Shown: one piece after another, positions 18,207 through 28,908 of the stretch
How the letters are laid out: the number at the start of each line of letters is the position of its first letter
How positions within the stretch are numbered: the stretch's first letter is position 1
Source of the DNA: Vagococcus jeotgali
GTDB lineage: Bacteria; Bacillota; Bacilli; Lactobacillales; Vagococcaceae
Assembly (NCBI RefSeq): GCF_035918315.1
Contig: NZ_CP142146.1
Coordinates: forward strand, 1,952,296-2,016,295
Direction: 5' to 3'
Length of the DNA: 64,000 nucleotides
Program-made: the position numbers and the translations under genes
Notes under the pieces: model-generated
What the model saw: only the letters and a program-made list of their open reading frames with translations
Told to the model about the DNA's origin: nothing
Databases searched by the model: none

Positions 18207-19394
18207 CTATTCATTAAAAAATGCTTTTAAAGCATCTACTTTATCCGTTTGCTCCCAAGTAAAATCAGCCTCTTCACGGCCAAAATGACCATATGCAGCT
18301 GTTTGTTGGTAAATTGGACGTCTTAAATCTAGCATGTTTATAATACCAGTTGGTGATAAATCAAACAACTCCCTAACAGCTAAAATTAATCCTGATTCAG
18401 GAACAGTACTTGTCCCAAATGTTTCAATTGAAATAGAGACAGGCTGTGCTACACCAATAGCATAGGCCAATTGAACTTCACAAGCAGAAGCAAGTCCTGA
18501 GGCAACAATATTTTTTGCAATGTATCTTGCTGCATAACTTGCTGAGCGGTCAACTTTTGTAGCATCTTTACCAGAGAATGCACCACCTCCGTGGCGAGCA
18601 TATCCTCCGTAAGTATCTACAATAATTTTACGCCCTGTTAGACCAGAATCTCCTTGAGGACCCCCAATAACAAAACGGCCTGTTGGGTTAATATAATATT
18701 TTGTTTCATTATCTAATAAATTAGCTGGAATGACATCTTTAATAACTAAGTCCATCACATCTCGCTGAATTTCTTCCAAAGTCACATCTTCATCATGTTG
18801 TGTACTCACTACAACTGTATCCACACGTACTGGTTTTTTATTTTTATCATACTCTACAGTTACTTGAGATTTAGCATCTGGGCGTAAATAACTAAGCGTA
18901 CCATCTTTACGTAATTCAGATAATTTACGTGTGATTCTATGACTTAAAGCGATAGGTAAAGGCATTAATTCAGGTGTCTCATCAATAGCATAACCAAACA
19001 TTAACCCTTGGTCCCCTGCACCTAAGTTTTCCACATTATTATTATCTTCACGCGTTTCAAGTGAAGCATCTACCCCCTGAGCAATATCCGGTGATTGCTC
19101 ATCGATTGCTACCATAACAGCACACGTATCTCCGTCAAACCCATGGAGTGCACTCGTATAGCCAATCCCTTTCACTGTCTCTCTGACTACCTTTTGAATA
19201 TCAATATAGGCTGAGGTTGTAATCTCGCCAAATACTAACACTAATCCCGTGGTCACTGATGTTTCACAAGCAACTCTAGCCATTGGATCTTCTTTTAAGA
19301 TAGCATCTAAAATAGCATCACTAATTTGATCAGCTACCTTATCTGGATGACCTTCTGATACAGACTCTGATGTAAATAACATTCTTTCTTTCAT
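18207..19394 (-). CDS. metK: S-adenosylmethionine synthetase
   Basis: The 395-residue enzyme makes SAM from methionine and ATP. Conserved motifs are visible: [20 protein letters not shown] near the N-terminus, [12 protein letters not shown] (about 118-129), and [19 protein letters not shown]-type sequence (about 258-275). Length is standard. The gene is monocistronic, with an SMK-box riboswitch covering its ribosome site and a strong terminator behind it, so translation should fall when SAM is abundant. Confidence 0.98.
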   Translation of the reverse strand: MKERMLFTSESVSEGHPDKVADQISDAILDAILKEDPMARVACETSVTTGLVLVFGEITTSAYIDIQKVVRETVKGIGYTSALHGFDGDTCAVMVAIDEQSPDIAQGVDASLETREDNNNVENLGAGDQGLMFGYAIDETPELMPLPIALSHRITRKLSELRKDGTLSYLRPDAKSQVTVEYDKNKKPVRVDTVVVSTQHDEDVTLEEIQRDVMDLVIKDVIPANLLDNETKYYINPTGRFVIGGPQGDSGLTGRKIIVDTYGGYARHGGGAFSGKDATKVDRSASYAARYIAKNIVASGLASACEVQLAYAIGVAQPVSISIETFGTSTVPESGLILAVRELFDLSPTGIINMLDLRRPIYQQTAAYGHFGREEADFTWEQTDKVDALKAFFNE

Positions 19395-19403
19395 AATTTT
19401 CCA

Positions 19404-19476
19404 TTCCCCCTATTTTTTGGTCGGTTACAAGGCATTTTTACAACAAATGTAAATCCTATCGGGAATCTTGTAACCC
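19404..19476 (-). promoter_or_regulatory. SMK box (SAM-III riboswitch) controlling metK translation
   Basis: On the minus strand GGGTTACAAG pairs with CTTGTAACC, enclosing ATTCCCGATAGGAT, and the ribosome site AGGGGGAATGG lies a few bases 3' of the closing arm. The TTCCC element can pair with the GGGGG ribosome site. This matches the SMK-box architecture known from metK leaders of Enterococcus, Streptococcus and Lactococcus, where SAM binding hides the ribosome site. A -10-like TATACT (19481-19486) is just upstream, without a good -35. Confidence 0.9.
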
Positions 19477-19527
19477 TTACAGTATAACAGAATTTTTTTT
19501 TTTTACCTACTGAATACTAGGATACCC

Positions 19528-19556
19528 TTGACCTTTCACAAAACTTACCATAAAGT
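19528..19556 (+). promoter_or_regulatory. Promoter of the membrane protein gene at 19588
   Basis: TTGACC and TAAAGT are 17 bp apart. The TTG of the -35 box is in frame with the gene but is not its start. Confidence 0.7.
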
Positions 19557-19587
19557 AAGATTATCAAATAAAAAAGAGGGAAACATC

Positions 19588-20346
19588 TTGATAAAAAAAC
19601 AAATTCTATGGCAAAACATAGCATTAACATTGATTATCGTCGTTATCCAAACTATCATATCCATACTACCTAGCATTTTATTTCTAAGAAATAGTAGTCA
19701 AGGAGCAAGTGTTTTAACATTCATGGTTATCTACTTACTTATTAGTGATTTTTTCCAACTTGTTGGCCAATCTTCCTATAAAAAAGGGAAGTTTATGTCT
19801 ATTCCTATTTATGGCATTAAAATTATTATTAGTGTGATTTTAATTTTGCTAATTATCAAACAGACTGCTCTTCAATTTGGATTAATTCTACTAGCTTATG
19901 AGTTGTTTCAATTACTGACTTTTTCGAAACAATTTTTTTATATGGATTCAGTACTCTACTCACTGACAAATGCATTTTTTAAAGGTATTGTCTTTAACCA
20001 GCTACTCACTATACAATACCCTTATAATTATGACTTTGAGTTAATTCAACCATTTATCTTCTCCTTTTTAATTATTTTACTCATCACTGTTTTAACACAA
20101 GGCATGTATACCTTTTTAAAACGCCATGTTAAATTTTTCATTTTAGGTATTGTCAGTCTTATTGCTATTTATTTCTTACTTATACATCAGTTAATAGGAA
20201 ATCAGCTAAACATTGCTAAATTTATTATCTTTATTATCCTAAACATTGGTACACTTTATTTCTTTTTAACATCAGATCATACAAAAAGAAAAGAAGTCGT
20301 ACTTAATCTATTTGCTTTAATCAGTCTATATATTTACTACATATAA
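19588..20346 (+). CDS. Unrecognised multi-span membrane protein
   Basis: I do not recognise the family. The 252-residue product is almost entirely hydrophobic, with about eight membrane segments and few charged loops, and starts MIKKQILWQNIALTLIIVV. The start is a TTG with AGAGGG eight bases upstream; in-frame TTG further up is part of the promoter. It is a single-gene unit with its own promoter and a terminator shared with deoD, between metK and deoD. Nothing in the sequence indicates a substrate or partner. Composition is AT-rich like its surroundings. Confidence 0.7.
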   Translation: MIKKQILWQNIALTLIIVVIQTIISILPSILFLRNSSQGASVLTFMVIYLLISDFFQLVGQSSYKKGKFMSIPIYGIKIIISVILILLIIKQTALQFGLILLAYELFQLLTFSKQFFYMDSVLYSLTNAFFKGIVFNQLLTIQYPYNYDFELIQPFIFSFLIILLITVLTQGMYTFLKRHVKFFILGIVSLIAIYFLLIHQLIGNQLNIAKFIIFIILNIGTLYFFLTSDHTKRKEVVLNLFALISLYIYYI

Positions 20347-20381
20347 AAAATGAGGGTGACTCAACAGTCACCCTCATTTTT
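20346..20381. terminator. Bidirectional terminator
   Basis: TGAGGGTGACT and AGTCACCCTCA form an 11-bp stem flanked by A and T runs, serving the membrane protein gene (plus) and deoD (minus). Confidence 0.9.
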
Positions 20382-20383
20382 GT

Positions 20384-21091
20384 CTATTCTTTAATTAATG
20401 TTTCAAGTCCTACAATCATCATCTCTTCAAATGTTGTTTGACGCTCTTCTGATGTTGTTTCCTCACCTGTAATCATATGATCACTTACTGTCATTAAAGC
20501 TAAAGCTTGAACGTTGTACTTAGCTGCTAAGTAATAAATAACTGCTGCTTCCATCTCAACACCTAACACACCGTATTCACCTAATTTAAAGACTGGTGAC
20601 AGGTCATCATCATAAAATGTATCATTTGATAAAACATTTCCTACATGGATCTTAAAATCTTTTTCCTTAGCAATGTTATAAGCTGTTGATAATAAATCGT
20701 AATCAGCGATTTGTGGGAAATCAAAGTTAGGAAAATCTTTTCTAATAATCGCAGAATTAGTTGCTGCTGCTTGAGCTAGAACTAAATCACGTACATGAAC
20801 ATCTTCACGCAAAGCACCACAAGTTCCTACACGTAATAATTTTTTCACATCATACTCACGAATTAATTCATTCACATAAATAGCAGCAGAAGGCATTCCC
20901 ATTCCTGTTCCTTGAACAGAGATACGATGTCCTTTATAAGTCCCAGTGTAACCTAACATACCACGAACCTCATTATAACATTTAGGATCTTCTAAAAATG
21001 TTTCTGCAATATATTTTGCTCTAAGTGGATCTCCTGGTAGTAAAATTTTATCAGCGATCTCACCTTTTTTTGCTCCAATATGTACACTCAT
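20384..21091 (-). CDS. deoD: Purine nucleoside phosphorylase (hexameric, DeoD type)
   Basis: The 235-residue enzyme cleaves purine ribo- and deoxyribonucleosides with phosphate, giving base and pentose-1-phosphate. DeoD motifs are clear: [27 protein letters not shown] at the start, RVGTCGAL and [16 protein letters not shown] with the nucleoside-binding Met-Glu. Length fits the trimer-of-dimers form. It lies 12 bp downstream of punA and closes the punA-deoD end of the nucleoside cluster. Having both DeoD and PunA widens the range to adenosine plus inosine and guanosine. Confidence 0.97.
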   Translation of the reverse strand: MSVHIGAKKGEIADKILLPGDPLRAKYIAETFLEDPKCYNEVRGMLGYTGTYKGHRISVQGTGMGMPSAAIYVNELIREYDVKKLLRVGTCGALREDVHVRDLVLAQAAATNSAIIRKDFPNFDFPQIADYDLLSTAYNIAKEKDFKIHVGNVLSNDTFYDDDLSPVFKLGEYGVLGVEMEAAVIYYLAAKYNVQALALMTVSDHMITGEETTSEERQTTFEEMMIVGLETLIKE

Positions 21092-21103
21092 AATTTAGCC
21101 TCC

Positions 21104-21919
21104 TTAAATTCTCTCTAACGTACGTTTTACTAATTCTTTAAAATCAGCTTTAACACGCTCTGTTGTTTCTACAACCTCTTCGTGATTTAAATTAGCTTGC
21201 ATACCAGCAGCCAAGTTAGTCACACAAGTAATCCCTAACACACGCATAGACATGTGATTAGCCACAATCACTTCAGGAACTGTCGACATACCAACAGCAT
21301 CAGCACCTAATGTACGTGACATGCGAATCTCAGCCGGTGTTTCATAAGTTGGACCAGAGTATCCCATATAGACACCTTTTTGTAAGGTAATTTTAAGCTC
21401 AGTAGCCACTTTTTTAGCTACCTCACCATAAGCTTTATCATAAGCTTCTGACATATCAGGGAAACGTGGACCTAAGTCTTCTTCGTTTTCTCCCATTAAT
21501 GGATTATCTCCTGTAAAGTTGATTTGGTCAGTGATTAACATTAAATCCCCAGGTGAGAATGATGTGTTCACACCACCAGCAGCATTTGTTACTACTAATG
21601 AATCTGCTCCTAGTGCTTTCATCACACGAACTGGAAAAGTAACAGTTTGCATAGAATGTCCTTCATAGTAATGGAAACGACCTTGCATTGCTAATACTTT
21701 TTTACCTGATAAAGTACCATATACTAATTGCCCAGCGTGACCTACTACTGTTGATACTGGAAAGTTTGGAATATCTTCATAAGGAATCACAACTTTACCC
21801 TCAATCTCATCTGCCAACTCACCTAAACCTGAACCTAAAATCAAACCAAAATCAATGTTACCAACACCTTGACTTTGAATAAATGCTGCTGTTTCATCTA
21901 ATCTTGCTCTTAATGTCAT
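21104..21919 (-). CDS. punA: Purine nucleoside phosphorylase I (trimeric, inosine/guanosine)
   Basis: The 271-residue trimeric PNP shows LILGSGLGELAD (phosphate-binding loop, about 27-38), GRFHYYEGH (about 81-89), VVTNAAGGVN and the MSTVPEVIVANH segment. It phosphorolyses inosine, guanosine and the deoxy forms. It starts 13 bp downstream of deoB and precedes deoD, so base and sugar-phosphate steps are made from one message. Bacillus calls this gene pupG. Confidence 0.96.
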   Translation of the reverse strand: MTLRARLDETAAFIQSQGVGNIDFGLILGSGLGELADEIEGKVVIPYEDIPNFPVSTVVGHAGQLVYGTLSGKKVLAMQGRFHYYEGHSMQTVTFPVRVMKALGADSLVVTNAAGGVNTSFSPGDLMLITDQINFTGDNPLMGENEEDLGPRFPDMSEAYDKAYGEVAKKVATELKITLQKGVYMGYSGPTYETPAEIRMSRTLGADAVGMSTVPEVIVANHMSMRVLGITCVTNLAAGMQANLNHEEVVETTERVKADFKELVKRTLERI

Positions 21920-21932
21920 GTCTATAAACCCC

Positions 21933-23105
21933 TTATTTCAATAATTTTAAAAAACTTTTCCCATTTTCTGTTGCAGGAACATCAAAATTATCTGCAATTG
22001 TTGCTGAAATATCAGCAAAATGACCTTGTGGTAATTGGCCATGACCAGTCATTTTTTCACTATATGTTAATAGTGGTACATACTCACGTGTATGATCTGT
22101 TCCAGGGAAGGTTGGATCATTACCATGATCAGCTGTGATCATCAATAAATCATCCTCCTCCATAGCTGCATAAATTTCTGGAAGTCTTTTATCAAATTCT
22201 TCCAAAGCTTTACCATATCCTTCAGTGTCACGACGATGACCAAATAATGCATCAAAATCAACTAGGTTAGTAAAACTTAATCCAGTGAAGTCTTCTTTCA
22301 TTACATCCAATAATTTATCTACCCCATCCATATTTGATGCTGTACGAACAGAATCTGTTATTCCTTGCCCATTAAAGATATCATTAATCTTACCAACAGC
22401 AATCACATCTTTTCCAGATTCTTCTAAAGAATTCAGTACTGTCTTACCAAATGGATCAAGAGCATAATCATGACGATTTGGTGTACGTTTAAAGTTACCA
22501 GGCTCACCCAAGTACGGTCTAGCAATAATACGACCAATCATATAAGGATCATCTTTTGTGATCTCACGTGTATATTCACAAATACGGTATAACTCATCTA
22601 ATGGAATCACATCTTCATGAGCTGCAATTTGTAAGACAGGGTCAGCTGACGTATAGATAATCAAGTCTCCTGTTTTCATTTGTTCTTCACCAAAATCTTC
22701 AATAACTTGAGTACCACTATAAGGTTTATTTGCCCCCATAATAATACCACGTCCTGAAAATTCGCTAATTTTATCTAATAGGTCTTGCGGAAAACCTTCT
22801 GGGAATACTCTAAATGGTGTTTGAATGTCAAGTCCCATAATTTCCCAGTGACCTGTCATTGTATCTTTACCAACAGAAACTTCTTCTAATTTTGTTGCAT
22901 AACCTAGGTGATCTTTGACTGGTTTTACACCTTTAAGATTTTCAATAGTACCTAATCCTAATTCTTCCATATTCGGTACATCTAAACCAACAGTATCAGC
23001 AATATGACCTAGCGTGTGACTACCTTTGTCACCGAATTTTTCTGCATCTGGAGCTTCTCCAATACCCACAGAATCCATAACGATTAAGTGAATTCTTTTA
23101 AACAT
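21933..23105 (-). CDS. deoB: Phosphopentomutase
   Basis: The 390-residue metalloenzyme converts (deoxy)ribose-1-phosphate to the 5-phosphate, linking nucleoside phosphorolysis to central metabolism. It belongs to the alkaline phosphatase superfamily: the metal and nucleophile motifs [13 protein letters not shown] and [10 protein letters not shown] (active Thr), and [20 protein letters not shown] are present. The start is the ATG (MFKRIHL) with AAGGA upstream; the open frame extends six codons further. The usual next enzyme, deoxyribose-phosphate aldolase DeoC, is not encoded anywhere in the window. Confidence 0.97.
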   Translation of the reverse strand: MFKRIHLIVMDSVGIGEAPDAEKFGDKGSHTLGHIADTVGLDVPNMEELGLGTIENLKGVKPVKDHLGYATKLEEVSVGKDTMTGHWEIMGLDIQTPFRVFPEGFPQDLLDKISEFSGRGIIMGANKPYSGTQVIEDFGEEQMKTGDLIIYTSADPVLQIAAHEDVIPLDELYRICEYTREITKDDPYMIGRIIARPYLGEPGNFKRTPNRHDYALDPFGKTVLNSLEESGKDVIAVGKINDIFNGQGITDSVRTASNMDGVDKLLDVMKEDFTGLSFTNLVDFDALFGHRRDTEGYGKALEEFDKRLPEIYAAMEEDDLLMITADHGNDPTFPGTDHTREYVPLLTYSEKMTGHGQLPQGHFADISATIADNFDVPATENGKSFLKLLK

Positions 23106-23135
23106 TTCTATTCCTTCTTCCACTTATATTTTATT

Positions 23136-23176
23136 AAAAACCCTCCTCTAATATAGAGGTACTAACTAGAGAAGGG
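23136..23176 (-). terminator. Terminator between nupQ and deoB
   Basis: CCCTTCTCTA and TAGAGGAGGG (one G-U pair) close a 16-base loop and are followed by TTTTTAAT on the minus strand. It separates the importer operon from deoB-punA-deoD, perhaps with partial read-through. Confidence 0.75.
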
Positions 23177-23188
23177 TCATAAATCATA

Positions 23189-24151
23189 TTATTTAGATTT
23201 AATATATGTTTTACCAATTGCTTTAGGTCCTTTAGAGCGTCCAAAGAACAATACTAAAACGATAATTGTTAATGCATATGGTGCACTTTCTAAGTAAACT
23301 TTTGGAATACTTGAAATAATTGGTAAGCTGTCTCCTACAATACTTAAGTTTTGTGCAAAACCAAAGAATAGGGCTGCTCCCATAGCGCCAAGAGGATTCC
23401 ACTTACCAAAGATCATCGCAGCCATCGAGATGAAACCTTGACCAGAGATCGTTGTAATAGCGAATCGTCCAGAAATTGTTTGAGCAAATACCGCACCACC
23501 AATACCACCTAAGAAGCCAGAAATTAACACACCAGCATATTTCATACCGTAAACATTAATTCCTAACGTATCAGCAGCTTGAGGATTCTCACCTACTGAA
23601 CGTAATCTCAAACCAAAACGTGTTTTATAGATAACAAACCAAGCAATAATAGCAAACAGAATCGCTACAAAAGCTGGAGCTGATGTCTTCTCAAATAATA
23701 AAGGACCAATAAATGGGATTTTACTTAACCCAGGAACTTTCCAATAACCAAACGTTTCAACAACTTGATCCGTTTGACCTTTTCCGTACAACACTTTAAC
23801 TAAGAAAATTGCTAAAGCTGGTGCTAACATGTTGATAACTGTACCACTAATGATATGATCTGCACGCAAGTTAATTGTCGCTACCGCATGTAGAACAGAT
23901 AGTAACATACCAACGAATCCACCAACAAGTAAAGCAAGCCACGGGGTCCATACACCAAATGTACTTGCAAATGTTAAGTTAAATACGACTGAACTAAAAG
24001 CACCCATTACCATGATACCTTCTAAACCAACGTTAACAACTCCACCACGCTCAGAGAACGTTCCACCAAGTGCTGTAAAGACTAGAGGAGTTGAGTAAAC
24101 CAGTGTTTGTGTAATAATCGAAGCAATTGTTGACATTGTATCTGCACCCAT
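23189..24151 (-). CDS. nupQ: Nucleoside ABC transporter permease
   Basis: The 320-residue membrane protein has 8-9 spans and is of the branched-chain/ribose permease family; ERGGVVNVGLEGIMVMGAF near residue 28 and GENPQAADTLGINVYGMKY (EAA-like loop, about 185) identify the YufQ/NupQ group. Its ATG overlaps the TAA of nupP by one base. Together with NupP, NupO and the binding lipoprotein it imports ribonucleosides. The nearby cytidine deaminase and nucleoside phosphorylases support the substrate. Confidence 0.9.
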   Translation of the reverse strand: MGADTMSTIASIITQTLVYSTPLVFTALGGTFSERGGVVNVGLEGIMVMGAFSSVVFNLTFASTFGVWTPWLALLVGGFVGMLLSVLHAVATINLRADHIISGTVINMLAPALAIFLVKVLYGKGQTDQVVETFGYWKVPGLSKIPFIGPLLFEKTSAPAFVAILFAIIAWFVIYKTRFGLRLRSVGENPQAADTLGINVYGMKYAGVLISGFLGGIGGAVFAQTISGRFAITTISGQGFISMAAMIFGKWNPLGAMGAALFFGFAQNLSIVGDSLPIISSIPKVYLESAPYALTIIVLVLFFGRSKGPKAIGKTYIKSK

Positions 24152-25269
24152 TATGATTTACCTCCTTCAACTTTACTAACTTGTGTTACTTTTTTCTCTT
24201 TGTTCTTATCTTCAATTTTTTTCAAAATAAATTTGATTAAATAACTAATACCTACAAAGAAGATGATTGAGGCAATAATCACATCTACTAACTCTGTTGG
24301 TACACCTGCTCTTAGTGGCATACCTTGTCCACCAAGTTTTAAAATACTAAATAGTAAAGCAGATAGTAAGATACCAATTGAAGTACCACCACCAAGAAGT
24401 GAGACGGCCATACCGTCAAAGCCAATACTTAGTGAACTACTTTGAATAAAGAAGTTGCCAAATGTACCAAGTCCATACACAACCCCACCCATACCAGCTA
24501 AAGCTCCTGATATCACCATTGAAAGGACAATAATTCTATTACTATTCATACCAGCATACTTAGATGCAAGTGGGTTTAAACCAACTGATGTAATTTCATA
24601 TCCAAGAGTTGTTTTCTTCATTAAGAACCATACTAAAACTAAACAAATAAGAGCAAAGAAAATACCTAAGTTAAGCCTTGAACCACCACTAATACTTGAT
24701 AAAAATTCTGTTCTAAGGGATGCGTTTGCTCCAACCATTTTCGTTGTTCCTTTAGTTGAAATAAATTGTTCAGGGATAACATTATTAACCAAGTGAGTAC
24801 TGACGTATAATAAAATATAGTTCATCATAATTGTTACAATAACCTCACTGGTTTCGTTATAAGCTCTTAGTATCCCTGGAATAGCTGCTGCAAGTGCCCC
24901 GGCTAATACACCAACAACAATGACAATAGTCAAAGCAATAGGTTTTGGTACAGACTCGCCAATTGCTAAACCAACCCACACACTAGCAATCCAACCAGCT
25001 AAAGCCTGACCTGGAAGACCAATATTAAAAAATCCAGCTGCACTTGCAACCGAGAATCCCAAAGCTGTAAAAATCAAAGGACCGGCTGTTACAAAAATCT
25101 CACCAATACTTTTTGGTGATTGAAAAGCTGTATCAAGCATGGCTTTATACCCTAATATCGGATTGTAACCAAAAATCATCATAATAATAGCACCTAAGAT
25201 GAATCCCATAACAACAGATAAAATAGGAACTAAAATACCATTCATCTTACTAAATTTAAATCTAAACAT
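24151..25269 (-). CDS. nupP: Nucleoside ABC transporter permease
   Basis: The 372-residue second permease of the importer (YufP/NupP type) has a short cytoplasmic N-terminus, about nine spans, GFSVASAAGFFNIGLPGQALAG near residue 75 and the loop SVGLNPLASKYAGMN. The start ATG overlaps the end of the ATPase gene by eight bases and has AGGTGG upstream. The C-terminus is a lysine-rich tail. It forms the membrane pore with NupQ. Confidence 0.9.
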   Translation of the reverse strand: MFRFKFSKMNGILVPILSVVMGFILGAIIMMIFGYNPILGYKAMLDTAFQSPKSIGEIFVTAGPLIFTALGFSVASAAGFFNIGLPGQALAGWIASVWVGLAIGESVPKPIALTIVIVVGVLAGALAAAIPGILRAYNETSEVIVTIMMNYILLYVSTHLVNNVIPEQFISTKGTTKMVGANASLRTEFLSSISGGSRLNLGIFFALICLVLVWFLMKKTTLGYEITSVGLNPLASKYAGMNSNRIIVLSMVISGALAGMGGVVYGLGTFGNFFIQSSSLSIGFDGMAVSLLGGGTSIGILLSALLFSILKLGGQGMPLRAGVPTELVDVIIASIIFFVGISYLIKFILKKIEDKNKEKKVTQVSKVEGGKS

Positions 25270-26827
25270 CAGTTCCACCTGCCTTCATGCCTAATTCTTT
25301 TCTTGCTTCTTCCAATGAATAACCAGCCATTAACAGACCCAACTCATTTTCAGTAGTTTCCTTAGGATCAACAATCCCAACGATTTCCCCAGCATGGATA
25401 ACAGCAATCCGATCAGATACATTTAAAATTTCTTCTAATTCAAAACTAACAACTAAAACAGCTTTACCTTTATCACGGTGATTAATTAAACGCTTATGTA
25501 TATATTCAATGGCACCAACGTCAAGACCACGTGTTGGTTGAGACACAATCAGTAATTCCGGATCACGATCCATCTCACGAGCGATAATTGCTTTTTGTTG
25601 ATTACCACCAGATAATGCTTTAACTGGTACTTTTTCACTTGTTGTACGAACATCATACTCTTCTATTAGCTGTTTAGCATATGAATCCATATAACCTTGA
25701 TCTAATATGCCTTTTTTACTCATTGGAGCGCGGTAATACGTTTGTAAGGCAATATTTTCTGATACTGTCATATCAAGAACTAATCCGTACTTATGCCTGT
25801 CTTCAGGGACATGTCCAACGCTTGTTTCTGTAATTTGACGTGGTTTTAGATTAGTCACATCTTTATCTCGAACCATCACCTTACCTGACTCAACTTTTGT
25901 CAAACCAGTAATCGCTTGAATTAATTCTGTTTGACCATTGCCATCAATCCCTGCAATACCTACAACTTCTCCAGCTCTAACATCTAAACTCAAACCTTTA
26001 ACAGCATCTAGTCCACGACTATCTTTAACTACCAAATCTTCTACAGATAAAACTACCTCTTTTGGATCAGCCGGTTTTTTCTCTGTTTTAAATGATACAG
26101 AACGTCCAACCATCAAGTCAGCTAATTGTTGAGATGATACGTCTGCAACATTAACCGTATCAATACTCTTACCTCGCCTAATAACCGTACAACGATCAGC
26201 TACTTTCTTAATCTCATCTAACTTATGCGTAATAATAATAATAGATTTACCCTCTTTAACTAACTCTTTCATAGTTAAAATCAGCTCATCAATTTCTTGA
26301 GGAGTCAACACAGCTGTCGGCTCATCGAAAATAACAATATTAGCGCCACGATAAAGTGTTTTTAAAATCTCAACACGCTGCTGCATCCCAACAGAAATAT
26401 CACTAATCAAAGCATTTGGATTCACTTCCATACCATACTGTTTCGAAATACGCTCTAACTCTTTGATTGATTTACCACTATCAAGAACACCATTTTTAAT
26501 TGGTTCATCACCTAATATAATGTTCTCAGTTACTGTAAAAGCATCAACTAGCATAAAATGCTGATGCACCATACCAATTCCCAAACGATTTGCATCTGTC
26601 GGGTTTGCAATTGTGACCGGTTGACCGTCCATAAAAATCTGACCGCTTGTCGGTTGTAGCAATCCAGATAAAATATTCATTAAGGTTGATTTACCAGCAC
26701 CGTTTTCTCCTAACAATGCGTGAATCTCACCTTTTTTAATCTGGAGATTGATATTGTCATTTGCTTTAAAATCACCAAATTGTTTTGTGATATTACGCAT
26801 CTCTATGACATAATTTTCCTCACTCAT
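25262..26827 (-). CDS. nupO: Nucleoside ABC transporter ATP-binding protein (two ATPase domains)
   Basis: The 521-residue protein carries two tandem ABC ATPase domains, as in ribose and nucleoside importers. Domain 1 has Walker A GENGAGKST (about 42-50), signature SVGMQQR and Walker B IVIFDEPT; domain 2 has a degenerate Walker A GIDGNGQTE, LSGGNQQK and LLIVSQPT. It powers the NupPQ pore. The chosen ATG (MSEENYVIEM) follows GAGGTG at seven bases; an upstream ATG in frame lacks a ribosome site. The gene is 170 bp downstream of the binding protein with an attenuator-like hairpin between. Confidence 0.93.
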   Translation of the reverse strand: MSEENYVIEMRNITKQFGDFKANDNINLQIKKGEIHALLGENGAGKSTLMNILSGLLQPTSGQIFMDGQPVTIANPTDANRLGIGMVHQHFMLVDAFTVTENIILGDEPIKNGVLDSGKSIKELERISKQYGMEVNPNALISDISVGMQQRVEILKTLYRGANIVIFDEPTAVLTPQEIDELILTMKELVKEGKSIIIITHKLDEIKKVADRCTVIRRGKSIDTVNVADVSSQQLADLMVGRSVSFKTEKKPADPKEVVLSVEDLVVKDSRGLDAVKGLSLDVRAGEVVGIAGIDGNGQTELIQAITGLTKVESGKVMVRDKDVTNLKPRQITETSVGHVPEDRHKYGLVLDMTVSENIALQTYYRAPMSKKGILDQGYMDSYAKQLIEEYDVRTTSEKVPVKALSGGNQQKAIIAREMDRDPELLIVSQPTRGLDVGAIEYIHKRLINHRDKGKAVLVVSFELEEILNVSDRIAVIHAGEIVGIVDPKETTENELGLLMAGYSLEEARKELGMKAGGTDV

Positions 26828-26855
26828 GATTTCACACCTCTTCATTATTATCACA

Positions 26856-26903
26856 CTTCAAAGTTTAGACTTTGAAGGAAAGAGAAAATTTATTTTCTCA
26901 TTT
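26856..26903 (-). other. Two small inverted repeats ahead of nupO
   Basis: CTTCAAAGT/ACTTTGAAG (26856-26877) and a GAGAAAA/TTTTCTC pair (about 26881-26899) lie between the attenuator and the ribosome site of nupO. They may be mRNA stability or processing structures. Confidence 0.4.
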
Positions 26904-26920
26904 CTTTAAAGCCTAAAAAG

Positions 26921-26973
26921 AAAAAACTTTATGGAAAGTTTTCCATTTTCATTATGTCTACTTCCCATAAAGT
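26921..26973 (-). terminator. Partial terminator between bmp and nupO
   Basis: ACTTTATGG and CCATAAAGT (9 bp) enclose a loop and are followed by TTTTTTC on the minus strand. An alternative small hairpin (ATGGAAAACTTTCCAT) shares the 3' arm. Such a structure would let more binding protein than ATPase be made. Confidence 0.65.
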
Positions 26974-26998
26974 CTTCTGATTTGTGTGTCTTTAATTA

Positions 26999-28120
26999 TT
27001 ATTTTTTAGCTGCTTTTTCTGGAGTTTCTGGAACTTCTACTTTTCCATCAATAACATCTTTACGTGCTTTTTTAACTGCTTCAATTGCTTTGTGATCTAA
27101 GTGACCTTCAGTTAATTCAACACCGCCTTCTTTAAGACCATAAACTAAAGTATCTCCACCAGGGAATTCACCTTTTTGAGCTTTTTCAGTTACGTCTTTA
27201 ACAGCAGCTCCTACACCTTTAACAGTTGAAGTTAAAGTAAAGTTATCTTCTTTACCATCTTTGTTTTTGTAGTTTCCATCTTCTTCTTGATCTCTATCTA
27301 CACCGATAACCCAAACTTTTTTATCATCACTTGCTTTTTCATTTAAATCTTTAGCTTCTTGGAATACACCAGTTCCAGTACCACCTGATGCATGATAAAT
27401 GATGTCCACACCACTTTGATACATATTAGCAGCTAATGCTTTACCTTTAGCTGGATCACCAAATGAAGCTGCATATTTCACATCAACTTTAATATCTTTA
27501 CCTAATTCTTTTGCTCCGTCTTCAACACCTTTTTCAAAACCAGCTTGGAAACGGTCAATAACGACACCTTCTTCACCACCAACAAAACCTACTTTATCAG
27601 TTTTTGTTGAATGAGCTGCTGCAATACCAGCCAAGTAAGCTGCTTCATTATCTTTAAATGTTAATGACACAACGTTATCTTTTCCTTCAATAACAGCATC
27701 TACTAAACCAAATTGAGTTTCTGGATTTTGATCAGCTGCAGCTGCAATAGCATCTGTTAGTAAGTAACCAATACCAAAGATTGTTTCAAAGTTACTTGAA
27801 ACGGCTTGATCAATATTTGTTGTATATTGGCTAGCATCTGTTGATTGGAAGTAATCGTATCCTTTAACACCTTTTTCAAGTTTGTTTTCTTCACCCCAAG
27901 ATTTTAAACCTTCCCAAGCTGATTGGTTAAATGATTTATCATCTACCCCACCAACGTCAGTAATGATAGCTGCTGTATGTACTTCGCTATCTGGTTTTGC
28001 ATCAGATACGTTTTCTCCACCGATTGTTTTATCGGCTTTGTCTGCGCCACCACATGCTGTTAGAGTTAAAATTAATCCTGCTGTTAATAGTCCTGCACCA
28101 AATTTTGTTGATTTCTTCAT
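26999..28120 (-). CDS. nupN: BMP-family nucleoside-binding lipoprotein
   Basis: The 373-residue lipoprotein starts with a signal peptide and lipobox LTLTACGG (Cys near residue 23). The mature part has the BMP/PnrA motifs ITDVGGVDDKSFNQSAWEG (about 55-73), GFVGGEEGVVIDRF and YHASGGTGTGVF (about 240). PnrA-type proteins bind purine nucleosides at the cell surface and hand them to the ABC importer. The gene sits between cdd and the ATPase gene. It is likely the most highly made member, judging by its own hairpin. Confidence 0.93.
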   Translation of the reverse strand: MKKSTKFGAGLLTAGLILTLTACGGADKADKTIGGENVSDAKPDSEVHTAAIITDVGGVDDKSFNQSAWEGLKSWGEENKLEKGVKGYDYFQSTDASQYTTNIDQAVSSNFETIFGIGYLLTDAIAAAADQNPETQFGLVDAVIEGKDNVVSLTFKDNEAAYLAGIAAAHSTKTDKVGFVGGEEGVVIDRFQAGFEKGVEDGAKELGKDIKVDVKYAASFGDPAKGKALAANMYQSGVDIIYHASGGTGTGVFQEAKDLNEKASDDKKVWVIGVDRDQEEDGNYKNKDGKEDNFTLTSTVKGVGAAVKDVTEKAQKGEFPGGDTLVYGLKEGGVELTEGHLDHKAIEAVKKARKDVIDGKVEVPETPEKAAKK

Positions 28121-28159
28121 CTTGAAAAACCTCCGCTTAGTTTTTGTATTTTGATATAG

Positions 28160-28908
<749 letters not shown>

